This document shows, piece after piece, positions 34,785-46,441 of a stretch of 64,000 bases of DNA; within the stretch, counting starts at the first letter, position 1, and each line of letters begins with the position of its first letter. The DNA lies in the NCBI GenBank assembly GCA_035772785.1, contig JAOCPU010000018.1, positions 434,001-498,000 on the forward strand, read 5' to 3'. The notes below the pieces were generated by a model that was given only the letters and a program-made list of their open reading frames with translations, ran no database searches and was not told where the DNA came from. A program made the position numbers and the translations under genes. This stretch comes from Phlebiopsis flavidoalba. Its lineage: Eukaryota; Basidiomycota; Agaricomycetes; Polyporales; Phanerochaetaceae.

Positions 34785-37700
34785 CTACTTCATCGACGAG
34801 GCGAGCTGCTCGAGCTCTCTTGCTAGCAAAGAGTTCGGACAAGTCCTCTTCAGCTCCCTATGTGACTTTGTTAGTTTTATATCTCTCAAACAAGGTTAAG
34901 AAAACCTTACTCCATCTTAGCTTTGTCGCCTCTGTCTTTGCATTCCTTGCCAGCTAGCCGCCAATCACCGCACAACACATAGAGATCCACCCGCTTATTT
35001 GAGTCGCACCGCGCAACGTAGGGGATGGCTTCACGAGTATAACCCTTCTCAACTAGATGTTGTACGAACGCTTGGTAACCAATCGGACTACGCTTCGACC
35101 GCGCAAACGCGTCCAGGCCCTCGAAGTCGTGGACCTCCGTCAAGGCGTGTAGCTTCAAATACCAATATCTGGACAAATGAAATGAGTAGATGAAAAGCGT
35201 GAACGAGCGGGTTAGCAACTGACCGCTTATCTGGCACCTTGAAATCCGACTTGATTTTGTCAGCTCGTTTGGCCATGCCGTTGATAATGCATGTTCTCAA
35301 AGTCTCGTTCACGCTAAGACCAAAGAAGCTGATTTTACCGTCGGCTTCTTTTTCCAGTTGCTGCTGCAGTGTCATGAGACGAACATTCTCATCCATCATC
35401 TACGGCCGATCAGCGAGAAATTATGAGAGGCATCATACGTGCAATTTACCTTCGGCTTCGAATGAACGCTCTTTATCCTCAGAGAAGAACTTCTGTGCGG
35501 CTTTCACTGCGTCGATCTTTGTCGCAGGGTCCTAGTGGGTGCGAGTGATCGGTGAGCTGACAAGCGTGAGATTTGAGAACACTAACCAGCATCGTTGCGG
35601 CTTCACTGAGCGAAAGAACCGCGCTCTCGACCGCGTCGGTCATCAGAGTAGTAGAAGTCGCGCAGCATCTCGCGGTTCTGCGCACGGGCATAAACCTGCA
35701 ACAGCTTTGCTGTGCCGGCGCGAGGCGTTTTGGGCCGCCCTCCTCGAGAAGACGGAAAAGATGAGCCGAGCGCAAGTCGTTTGTGGAGATGCAAGAGGAC
35801 ATGGTAAACTGAGATGGATCAGAAAACAATCGGAAAAAAGGTAGGGCTGTCGCGTACCCAGATCGGGTGTCGCCGCTCTCAACGGCCTTCGTGAGGGCTA
35901 GGCGGTCTTCCTTCAATGTTCAAAAGCAACGGAACTTGGTCGGATGACCTGGCTCGTGATCCAAGAGCTGGTAGCCCCCACTTTAGCGGCCTTCTCCTAG
36001 TTTTTGGGGGGGCAAAACCACCGACCTTCGTAGACCAACCAACTCGGTTCTACCGACTTGCCCAGCTTTCTGTGCAATTTCAGCGTAGCTCACCCCCGCA
36101 TTGTGCCGAGTGTCTCGAATTTGTCGACGATGGATTTACAAACGACCTCGTCATCAACGCCGTGGGCTTCCTTGCTTGTTGAGGTCGGTTTGGACCGCAA
36201 GATCTTCGCACACTGGGGGGGGAGGGCCCAGTGTGTTTTGAGTACTGCTGCTGGCTGGAGGTTGAGGAAGGAGGAATGCGGAGGGCGAGTAGATGGAGGT
36301 TTCTCGACGTGAGTCTCGAGATCAGTTGGGAAGGTGATAGTTTGAGTGTATCTAGGAGACCTATGTGAGTTAGTAGTTGAGAGAACTACGGGTGTACTCA
36401 CTGGGTGTATGTGATTGGGATTCCAATCTCATAGAAGCGAACAGCGTTCAAGACCTTCAATGCTTGACCCATACTAACGAAGTCGTAGCATCATATACGT
36501 CTAAAAATGCCTTTCCGAATTTTGCTGCCTAGATAGATGCTTGTGAGAATATTTGCTTGACTAAAGATAGAATACGCACATTAAGTAAACGTCTCTGCCA
36601 ATGTGGCTCCCACTCCTGGCCAGCTGCGTCGATACATCCGTTCACGGCAGCGGCTAACTCTGGTTTGATGCTGCGTATACTCTCGTCTGCTTTGGGTGAT
36701 CGTTTTGAGAAGAGTTCCCAGGCATCGTAGAGAATTGCAGCAGGAGCTGTGGAACCGGGTCTAAACACCGATAGGGATGACACTGACAAGGAGTTAGCGT
36801 AATGCCAACAAGTAGAAGGACGGAAATCTCACCAGGAACCTTCTGCAAGAACTCGCATGTGTCAGGGCCCACAATACGCACACCGTCGGATTCTGTAATG
36901 ACGAATGTAGCCCCAGAGTAGAAATATCTGCAGCGCATATTTAGCCTATTTTCCTCGTGAGCGTATGCGGACTTCTCACTGAAGAGTGTCGCCGAAGGGC
37001 CAACAAGTAGCGCCATATGTTCGAATGTGACCAAGACGGCATCATTACCACAACCATTCAACCTGTCGGACTTCTCCCGCGGAGGCGGTAAACGAGCTCG
37101 TGTCAAAGTCGGCCAAACTGCGTTGGAAGTCGGTCGACACGACCCAGAGGGAACCCGAGAAGGTCAGGAAGGGCCAAGGATTTTCCGTTGGGCGACGGGG
37201 AAAGATGAGAGAAGGGGCCACGGGAGAGCCGTTGGTCTGTGGACTCCAGGTTATCCACGCTGTAAGACGGTAGCGTCTACGGAGAGCAAAACTTCGACGT
37301 GCCGGGAGATGGTGAGGTGCGGGGAGGTTGGGGATGACTGTCCAGGCGTGAGGCGGTTGTGTAATACCTGCGAGGGGATAAGGCCAATATTGTACAACGA
37401 TAGAGAGCTACGCACCTGGGCTTGCCAACGTCAGTGGTTTCCCGCCTTCCCAGCCTTTCACTTCGAGTAATGACAGCGTTCCGGTTAGAGCGACCAATCC
37501 ACCCTCATGTATTCGTGCATCGATAATCCCAACCTCAGCAGCGTCAGAGCCCAGCGAGTACTGACTGGTAGTCTCCCTGTTTAGGTCATACAAGCGGTAT
37601 GTGCCCTCTTCATTAAGCACGACAAGCTTCTCGTCTCCGGTCCAGCCGAAGCGTATAATCTTGCCTTTGGTCCCACTAAGAGCAGCAGCACGAGTATTGG

Positions 37701-38076
37701 TATCAGCTATCATGCATGCTATATAGTGCGGGGAGATAACCACAACTGAAGAGGAGTAGACCTTCTCCGGCCGGTGAATACACCTGGATCTGCGCTTTCG
37801 CGAACGCGGTAGTTGCGGAGCCTAACGCGACCAATTTCGACCGTGTCACGCATGAGGGCTTTCAAACGCGTTATTGAGTAAATAGCATTCGCGGTCATAC
37901 CAACTACCCGACACACAAAGCCTAGCGGTCCTCCATACCGACATCGCCCGCAATGATGAAAGTCACTTAAATTGGGCAGCTTGCCCGGCATCGAGTAGAT
38001 TCTGCTGTTTGCGATAGAAGACTGTGCTATCCTGCATAGCTTCCCATGTTGTTGTCGGGTGCTGTTCTCTATCCAT
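34785..38076 (-). CDS. VPS16: Vacuolar sorting protein VPS16 (HOPS/CORVET)
   Basis: The ATG at 38076 gives TTTWEAMQDSTVFYRKQQ, then MPGKLPNLSDF, CRYGGPLALMRD and QIQVYSPAGEGLLLF. GKIIRFGWTGDEKLVVLNEE, TYRLYDLNRETTSQYSLGSD and IIDARIHEGGLVALTGTLSL follow; these are N-terminal beta-propeller blades. The C-terminal alpha-solenoid has RYWYLKLHALTEVHDFEGLD, AFARSKRSPIGYQAFVQHLV, VEKGYTREAIPYVARCDS, KRVDLYVLCGDWRLAGKECK and DRGDKAKME. After one frame shift it ends ARELEQLASSMK, stop 34785-34787. VPS16 is a core subunit of the tethering complexes that act at endosomes and the vacuole. The region contains short introns and many single-base frame errors. The gene converges on the SPX-EXS gene with 62 bp between stop codons. 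Confidence 0.92.
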
Positions 38077-38486
38077 GTTGGCATTCCCAGTTGGGGAGAT
38101 ACGAGTTAACATATCCTAGAACGACCTGTGCAGCGGGCAGGGAGCACGGAACCTCTGGCGCTTGCTGCAATGGGACGCGCCTCGGTGGCGTGGGGCGGGT
38201 TGATGCCATGCCAGGACCCCGGACACCGTAAACCGTCGAGGCGATCGCTCTGGCTACAAAACATTGTACATTTTTGAGTTCGTTCGGAGGGTATTTACAT
38301 AGTAGTACTGGTACATAATTCAGTGTCCAACGCAGTGATTGATATATATAGGTATATTAATGCGCGGGCCAGTTGCTTTCATGTCCTGCAGAATCAAATA
38401 TAGCGCATCCAAAGACGCAGGCCAGCTGAACGCTAGTGTTGCCTGTGATATTGGCGTAAAGGTTCCGTCAACAGGCTTGCCTGGAC
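38077..38486. other. Intergenic, VPS16 promoter
   Basis: This lies between the VPS16 start and the end of the arrestin-like gene, both on the minus strand. No gene or clear site is seen. Confidence 0.45.
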
Positions 38487-40261
38487 TCAGAAAATACGAT
38501 ATGGGCACGCGAGCCCGAAGCTCATCTTGGCCGAATACAAACGGAAGCTTCAACAAAATACTGCGGAAAGGCGCGTCAAGGTCAGCTTACGCTGCAGAAG
38601 CTCGAGATGAAACCCAACCTTGACACCAGAAGCCGGACCAGTCGATAGATGGGAAGCATACTCTTTTCTAACCGAAAAGTTTACCCTTATATAGACCGTC
38701 AGGCAGCGTAGAATGTTCTTCAAGGGAAGGATGCCGCTGGTGAGCGACCGTACGGTTTTCAGGTGGACGTTGGGGAAGCCAATGCAGACATTTCAGTTTG
38801 TAGTGATCTCGTGTCGGAGACGCCGTGAGGTATGGGAGGAAGAGGCTTGTTTTGCGGTGGCCCCCTTCTGCGATCGTGACGATTTGAGCGAAGACGAACT
38901 TTGCCCACGCGACGGAGAAGCCGACGCTTGGGAGTCGAAGGCGGGCCGTCGGACTCTTCGCTGGAAGGCGAAGGCGAGGGGTTGGGAGTGAGAGAGGGGG
39001 AAGGTACAGCCAGCACTGTAACCTGCCGAAGCAAGGAGACAGCGATGGTAGCATCGGCGGCTATCTCGCGGGCGAGAGTTGTTGAACGGGGCTTTGTAGT
39101 AAATACTACAAAGAAAGGAATGTACCCCTGAGCGCGGGAACGTCGATGGGTCTGGCAAAGTGATCTGGCGGATCTATGAGCTCCATACACGGTTTAGTAG
39201 AAAGAAAGGACTTACGGCGCATTTGTAAGGAATGCGGGGCGATCTGAACGAAGGGAATTTCAAGCCAGACTGAATCAGGCTCTAAATAAAGGCCATCCAA
39301 AGACTGAAAGTCTGTGTCAGGCTGGTAAAGGATGGGCGCTTCTAGGGCTGAGGACCATGCGCATTGAGATCCAGATACGCCAAAAACAGATGGAAATATC
39401 GTACCGAACTCGTTTCGTCGCTGTCCGCGCCTTCCCCCAGGTGGCAATGATCTTGTACTCGACCTCAGCCCTTTCCACGCAGCTGCGGCCTCGGATGCCG
39501 ACGACACCCAGGGAGACATTGCAGCAGGTGGGAGGCAGCTCCTCACCTTGTCTGCCGAGCGCGGCAAATCAAACGAGAAGGGCAAATGCGGACGCGCGGC
39601 GAGACGGGAGGAGTCCCTGGAGGACTCACATTTCTCCTCGAGCGCACGGAGTTGCTGATGGCCTCTCGAAGAGATGTCGAAGTCCGAGGGCTGCCTCCGT
39701 CTCCGGTCTGAAAAAGAGACGGTAGAGGAGAAGAAAAGATGCCGATACTTGTCACGGAATCTGTCCGGTTGAGCTGAACCGTCTGCTTCATCCAGGACAT
39801 CGGGAGATAAATAAATAAAAGCCCCTTCGAACTAGAGTGATGTGCCATCAATAAGAATTTATGAAGCGGAGAGTAGCGTTTCAGGACGCTCACCGTAACT
39901 AGGAGCCTCCCGGGTGATGTGGAGAGCTGGGAGTCGAGCAGGATGGCACCCCCTCGACCTTGTCGTGGTCCCAAATACTGGCAGCGTCTTGGAAGGTTCG
40001 TAGGTGTGCTTGTGGCTTGACTTCACAGTGGGACTGTGGACCTGAATTTCCAATTGGTGCGATCTTAAGCCCCGCGGTGAGCATGCGCCACGAGGGTTAC
40101 GAGCTCGACGAGAGCAACGCGCACCTGAAGACAGAGGTGTGAAAATGAGTGAACCTATCTTGGACACCTCTCGAGAACGACGCGGCGTATGCTGAGGCAG
40201 CATCCGCCCTCGCTTCATCGGTGTCTACATGCAAGCGAGGGCGACGGGGAGGGGACAGCAT
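38487..40261 (-). CDS. Arrestin-like (ART family) trafficking adaptor
   Basis: A likely start at 40261 reads MLSPPRRPRLHVDTDEARAD. The arrestin_N half follows: LEIQVHSPTVKSS, KVEGCIMLDSQLSTSPGRLL and VTLEGAFIYLSPD, then a linker and HLPFSFDLPR. Next come EPDSVWLEIPFVQIAPHSL, VVDPPDHFARPIDVPALRG-like sequence and PFFVVFTTKPRSTTLAREIA with ADATIAVSLLRQVTVLAVPS. The end reads LPDGLYKGKL, a CIDWSGF-like turn, FGQDELRARVPI and a stop at 38487-38489 after one extra base near 38500. The domain order matches agaricomycete arrestin_N proteins, homologues of the yeast ART adaptors that recruit Rsp5 ubiquitin ligase to plasma-membrane transporters. The frame stays open upstream of 40261, so the true start could be earlier. 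A LINE is inserted 42 bp upstream. Confidence 0.68.
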
Positions 40262-40290
40262 CGTGGGACTTGCAGAGTTGAAGAGCGAAA

Positions 40291-40303
40291 CTGCAACCGG
40301 ACT
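40291..40303 (+). repeat. Left copy of LINE target-site duplication
   Basis: The 13-mer CTGCAACCGGACT here recurs exactly at 51870-51882, directly after the poly-A tail of the LINE. It could extend to 16 bp if the AAA before it is counted as shared with the tail. Confidence 0.8.
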
Positions 40304-40489
40304 ACTTGAACGGTCCTCCCCACCTTCCGTGGCAAACGCCAAATCTCCCTTTTACACCACCCACTTCTCGAACATCTACGCCCGATCATCGAGACTATCC
40401 ACCTCTCTACGGCTGGACGGCCGGTCCCTCTGGCCTCCACCCTGAACTTCACATGATTGAGGTCTCTTCTATCCACCTCCTAGCCATGT

Positions 40490-41700
40490 GTAGTGTGGTT
40501 GCCTCGCCTCAATGAAGTTGTAGTTGAACAGGTTGTCTGGAATGACCACGGCATCGACCAGCACGTTGTCACCCGGGCCCCGCTAACCTCCATTCGCCGA
40601 CTCTCTTTCCTCGATGTCTTTTTCCCGCCCGGAGCGCACACCAACGCCCCGTTTCCATTCCTACGACTCTGCCCCAGTGTAACCCACATTGCTTTCCTCC
40701 CATCTCCCCTACGCGCAGGATGGTGGCCGCTGGGTGCGGTTCAATGGCACGGGCTGGCTGGGGCGCAATCTACAGAGCCGCATCACCAACCTCGCGTTCC
40801 CGCAGATGTACCCTTCGCAGGAAGCCTTCGTCAGTACATGGGTCAACTCAGCCAGAGATGGAGTTCGCACCGTTTTCATCGAACCTCACCCCTTCCCTGA
40901 CGGCATCTTGCTCCAGGCACCAGCACCAGTTCGCGGGTTTCGCCCGATGCTCAGTTCTGTCTCGAGTCATTTTCGGCATCCCGGTGTGGATGTATTACAC
41001 CACGGGCGCCGACGACATCTTCGCCCTAAAAATCGAGTACATCATCGCCACCCTCCCCGCCTCGATCCGGGATGTTGAGTTCGAGTTCGATTGCGCTCAA
41101 CTCCTCCCGAATGACAACTCTGACTTCATTCCACCGAATGACCATGTCGATTTGGACGAATACTTCGGCCACATGCCCATCCAGGTTATGGACCCAAGCA
41201 ATATCGCGAGTACCCGGGCGTCCACTGTCACCTGTTCGTATCCTCGAGCCAACACGCCGCCCAGAGCCAACCGATGGTATGGACCACCATCCTCGCTAAT
41301 TATGCCTCATGGCGCAACGCGACCTCCAGCCGACACGCTGGGTTGCCAAGTTCGAATTCAACAGAGACCGAAACCCTAGGGAGAATTTTGCTCGGGCAGG
41401 GCGATGTACCCCGTATCTGTGGGAATGTATGGAGAGCCATTGATCAAGTCGTCCCAAGGTATTGTTGCTGCTGGTCCCGTCGGCGAGTTTGTCTCCCTCC
41501 ACCACTTTGGGGCTCACGACCCTATCCCCCGACCTGGACTGATGCTGCCATCCCCTGTTCGCTTAGTTTCACTGTTTTTTCCCCCACGCGAGTGTGATTT
41601 TTCTTTTCTGTATGTTGCGACTGTCACCCAGCGAGACCACCTGTGTACCATAGTGTGTCTGGCCCAGTATGTCTGCGGTATGTAGTATGCATCCTGTATT
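40490..41700 (+). CDS. Unrecognised coding-like region in the 5' part of the LINE
   Basis: Three plus-strand frames are open in turn: 40493-40900, 40720-41379 and 41274-41597. They join into a protein-like reading with segments SIRRLSFLDVFFPPGAHTN, RRLCPSVTHIAF, WVNSARDGVRTVFIEPHPFP, DDIFALKIEYIIATLPASIR and DVEFEFDCAQLLPNDNSDF. No introns are evident. I do not recognise a family. The style is like basidiomycete hypothetical proteins with leucine-rich repeats. It may be an element-encoded extra ORF or a captured host fragment. That it is coding at all is an inference from composition. Confidence 0.35.
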
Positions 41701-42128
41701 TGTATATCGCGCCTCCTCCTGATCCTTATATCCGTCGAGGTGCAGTCGTCCACGTGGCGCCCGGTTTAGCGCCCAGCGAGCACGTTCTCACCATGGTCGG
41801 CGCGCGGCTGCACGCTTGCTGATGCCCACTACCATATCTGAGTCTCGTGCAAGTGTGACAGGTCTCAATATACATGTCTGACCTCCCCTCCACGACCGGT
41901 AAAGCTTTTGCCACGTTGTGCTCCGTCAATATGCCATATGTAGTGCCAGACTTTTCCTTTCCTTATGATGTCTCCATGATCTCCTTGTGCATGCCATTCG
42001 ATATTACTTACTCCCATGTCTTCCCTGGTGTTGTGCAGCATGTCCCATATGGCCTCGCCCTCCTGGTTTAACCTGTATGCACATCTCCATTGCCTTTTCT
42101 TGCGCGTCTGTTGAGGTGAAGATTCGTT

Positions 42129-42890
42129 TTAACGACCAGCGGAGTGCGATGGAATGCCCCCGTGTCTTGCCCTGGCCCCAGCACGCCCTTCAGCCCGTCC
42201 ACCTGTTGAACGTACCGTGCCCTCACCGATGTCCATTATTGCGCCCCCAGCGTTTTTGCTTCGTACATCTTCACCATGTTGGACGCCCACGACCCTCCTC
42301 CGAGACTCTGACCGCGACACGGCAACCTTCAGTCCAAGCTGGAGTTCGGGCACTGTATCAGCACCTCCTCGTACCGTCGTGACTTATTGCTAATGTGCCC
42401 TACCTTTACCAAACTCCTATGTGTATAGACGGATCTACCGTCGCCGGCTCCCCAACTTTTCCCGCGCCGGCAGCCCCCGATGCTGCTTACATCCGTGATG
42501 GCCGGCCTAAGACGCGCAACCCTCACTACGAGCCGGCGCTCCGACCCGTTTACGCCTCCTATCTACCAAACCGAATGCATCACGCTGGAGTCTTGACACG
42601 GCATCCATCGTGCCACCGGTGATGCACGCTCCCCTTGGTGGCTCCCATTCGCTCAGCTATATTCTGGAAACACCGTACGGGACGACATCCACATCAAGGT
42701 GGACTGCACTACGTCCACTGACGGCTCCATTTGCGATGTCGTCTTATTCCGGGCGTCTGAGTCTCCGAGTACGCTGCCTGCGGTTGGCGACCAAGTTCAT
42801 CTACTCTATCCTGACGGCTCCGACATGTTCATATTTGGGTCCGTGACGGCACTCAATTCCCTGAAAGGAACTGGGTCGAAATCGTCGTAA
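42129..42890 (+). CDS. Unrecognised coding-like region, LINE 5' part
   Basis: Plus-strand frames 42154-42393, 42395-42622 and 42699-42890 suggest a Pro-rich protein that ends in a more structured segment: DDIHIKVDCTTSTDGSICDV, VVLFRASESPSTL and VGDQVHLLYPDGSDMFIFGS, with a stop at 42890. The last part could be a small beta-rich domain. There is no family match by eye. It could be the N-terminal part of ORF1 or a separate ORF. Confidence 0.3.
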
Positions 42891-43697
42891 AGGCAGAGAG
42901 TCGTTCTCCCCCCAAACGATTGTCGCTGTGCCCCTGAGTGGCCTCGTGCACCAACTTCCCTTTTTCTACAGGATCCCGTACTACCTCTTACGCCCCAGGC
43001 TCCCGACAACCCACACCAATGACGGCACCACGGCCATGCTGTCTCTACGGGAGGTCCTCAGCGAGGACGGCCAGTAAAGCAGTATCCCTCCGTGTCTTCC
43101 ATCGAGGCTACTGATACTCTTGGTATGAGCCTATTTCTTAATTGCCCCTCCCGTGCGCCGTCACTCATCGCGTGTGTAGTGTTCCACCGGGGAACTCGCT
43201 CACGGCAGCGCGCGCCCATCTTGTATCTTGATTTCCCTTTTCGTTTTCTTGGTTCCTGAACGGCATTCCTCGGCGGAGCATGCCTCGTTGTACTCGTTGG
43301 TCCCTGACCTCGCCTCGCCCCCTCATCGAATATCTAACTTCGAGTAAATGACATGTGTGGCCTCATTACTGCTGTAGCGTCCAAGTTTGAATTTTGTACC
43401 TTCTCGTGTTTGATTCTGGTAGTCAGTGCACACCGCTCCTCGCCACCTTTGCATATGCATACCCTCGTCTCTCTTCTTTCTTAGCTATGTCTCTGTACCA
43501 CTGTCTCCTCTGCGTTATTCTATGCCGAACGTTGCCCCGCATGGGTTCATTCTGTACGACATCAGCTGTGGTGGTAGGGCGACCCATACTTAAGGACACC
43601 TTCAACATCAGTAAACCGGTTTGGCGCCCCCTTGTTTTTCCCTCCCCGCCCTCTGCTAGCCTCCCGTCTTCCCGCGTCGTTTTGTGAACCTTGCACC

Positions 43698-46441
43698 ATG
43701 TCCACTGTGCCTACGGGCTATCGGTATGAGTGAGCCTTTTCGACGTGCGCTTGACTCAACCCTGTCCACAGCTCATGGTGGCGATCCCCCTGGCGGCAAT
43801 CACCGTAACCACTGCGAAACCGTGGCGCCCGGCGCGGACGTCACCGGTGACGACGCTCTCCCTTCCACCACCTCCGGGCCTAAAACGGCCCAAACGGAAG
43901 GGAAAGGCAAAAGATCCTACGCCTGCGGAACGATCCCAGCCATATCGCAAGGCTGGTATGTGTACCCTACCTAAGGCTCTGTTAGCTTCATGACTGAGAA
44001 CTGCGCAGCGCCGCAGTCATCGTCGCGAACCGTATCCGTGGCCCGGAGCAGGCTGCACAGAGCCAGGATAAGGCCAATTTTGGCGGGTCCCCCACCCCGA
44101 TTCTAGATGGTCACCCAGCCAATCCCATCCCCGCCTACCCAACGGGCCAGTATGCCGAAGGGCCGGTGGCAACCTCCACGCCGTCGCGGGAGTACAATGT
44201 CTCCCCTGGAGCTTCCAATGTCGATATGCAGAGTACCGCCGTCACACCGGGATGCTCCGTCCAGCCTCAGCCCAATTGAAAGCGACCATATACCATCCAG
44301 TTCCACATTCACGGTGGAGGTTATGGGGGAAGTCCTCCAAGAGGACCGCATGGAGGAGGTGCACGACGCTGAGGATGCTGAGGACGACGACGTCACCATC
44401 ACGATGGCTACCCCGACTCCTGCGATGCACCAGAACCGACCCCCATGATGCGACCCAGGCGCGACACGCCCTCCCCCCTCGTATTTATGCTCCCGAACTT
44501 CCGGAGTGGCGATCTACCCCGATGATGAGCGACCATGACGTTGCCTACTCCCTTGCACAGCTCCAAGCGTCACCAACGTGTACGGGAATCCGGCCCCAAT
44601 GCGCACCATGAGTCCCGCAAACGCGCCCGCTACGCGTAGCCCGGTGCAGAGCCAGTCTTCTGGCCAGCAGGTCGAACGGACATGTCCCCACCAAGCGCGC
44701 CAGAGTACTCCATACGGGCCCTGACCGTCTCTCCCTCCCAACGTCCCTCGCCACGTTGCCCCCCACGCCCCAAGCCGCCCCACAGATCTCTGAGTGCAAA
44801 AATGACTGGTTCCTGGCGAACCCTGCACCTGTGCCAGGCACGTGGTGACAGTGTCGTCCACGTACACGACCCCCCAGTCCTCCAACGTCGAATATGACCG
44901 CCCCCACAGGCGCACTATATGCCAAAACCAATTTTATAACACACGCACCGGCCACGTCCGCTCCTGGTTCCTTCCTCCCCCCACCCGTTGGTAGTTGATG
45001 AGGCTGGAGCGCCGCAGTACACCTCTCAAGTGCGCCACCATGTCAGTGCACCTGAGACGCGCCTGGAGGTGGCATTCCCGGCTGCTGCCTCGTTTCCCCT
45101 CGGCGCAAAACCAGGGAAGCAACACCATTTACCATCACGTCGGGGACTCCGCCGGTTTTTGGTCGCCACAGCCCGGTCCTTGCCATTCGTCCCTGGGCCC
45201 ACGTACCCCGCGGGATCCTGGATTGACGACCCCGCCCCTCCGCACACGCTGGCAGCCATGCCCCACCATCTGACGGCGTTCCCCAACGTCCCGTCCCAGC
45301 CCGCCCACGGGGCGCAGAGCGTCATGGGGCCCGCCCCCGCCTCCCAGCTCGGCGGTCTGTCCCGTCCATCCAGTGGGCTGACCCCACGGACATCTTCACC
45401 AACCAAGACCTCGTCCAGGTTCAGTCGTGGGTGGATTTGCCGGGCCCAAAGCTGCTCATCACGTTCTATGGCCGGGGCGCGATGGACGATTACATACCCC
45501 TCCCGACTCCTCCAGCCCGTTTTCCCGCGCCCGGTTATCGGACCTGCCGAGGGCTACCTTAGGCAGCGCTTCCAGAGCCCGGGGCTCCAGATCGTGCTTC
45601 CCCGACGACCCCACGCGCCATCCCGCGCGTCACAACCAACCACCTTATGGCGTCTTGGTCACTGGCATCACGGAACAAGTGAAAACGCAGCTCACCGAAA
45701 CCGTATACATCTCCACCGAAGAGTTCACACCTCCACACCCACACTTTTGAACCCCAACTCCTAGGTGCATGTTGACCTTCGGAGGCATCAACGAGGCTAC
45801 GGAAGCCGGGGCATTACGCGTGCTGCAGAACGTGATGCGTGCTGCCCGCCAATTACCCTAGGATTGTGAATCTCATCGGGGAGACGTACACCAACGCCAA
45901 CCAAGCGGAGCTCAGCGCCATCGCCCGACCGGTCTCATCAACCGCGCGCGCGTCGAGAGCTCCCCGTACTCGGTCCCGCCGTCAGCAGTCCGCTCCCCTC
46001 TACAACCTTCTGTTCGAGCCCCTTTTGCTGACCCTCGAGAACTGGTTTAAGTGGAGGGACCTCCTCGACGACTTCCACTGGCGGGGCCGCATCGCGGGCC
46101 AATCCATCCACATCCGCACATTTGTGCGATGCCACGGGTGCCATTCGGTCACTCATTACCATTGGGCGTGCCCATGGACGGCCCTTCCCAACTGGCGCTG
46201 GCTCCATCCCCGAATACGCCTTGACCCGCGACGAGCCCGGGCCCGCAGCCAACCAGAACACCAACCGACGGGCTTTGACCGTCAACGCCGCGGTCAACTA
46301 CAACGTTGACAACAATGCGTTCGCCAGTGGTTCGAACACGATCCTCCCCGACAATGGGGGAGGCGGGGTGCCCGCCGGGGCCAGAACGCGGGCCCGGGTC
46401 CCACGATGGGTTCTGGCGGCGGAGGCATGTATGGCATGTGA
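43698..46441 (+). CDS. LINE ORF1, gag-like with CCHC zinc knuckle
   Basis: A possible start, MSTVPTGYR at 43698, is followed by Pro-, Ala- and Arg-rich sequence typical of retroelement gag proteins. This includes a basic patch, PPPGLKRPKRKGKAKDPTP, near 43880-43925. The diagnostic piece is CHGCHSVTHYHWAC near 46125-46170, which fits C-x2-C-x4-H-x4-C exactly, a nucleic-acid-binding zinc knuckle. It is preceded by GRIAGQSIHIRTFVR. After a frame change the protein ends in a Gly-rich tail, GSGGGGMYGM, with a stop at 46439-46441. ORF1 products bind element RNA. Frames change many times, and two intervals (43724-43771 and 43956-44008) look like ordinary introns, which would be odd for a LINE. The N-terminal limit is uncertain. 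Confidence 0.55.

Noticed and set aside
46320..46360. GGTTCGAAC resembling a tRNA B box
   Set aside because: No matching A box or cloverleaf at the right distance; it lies inside the LINE ORF1 tail.
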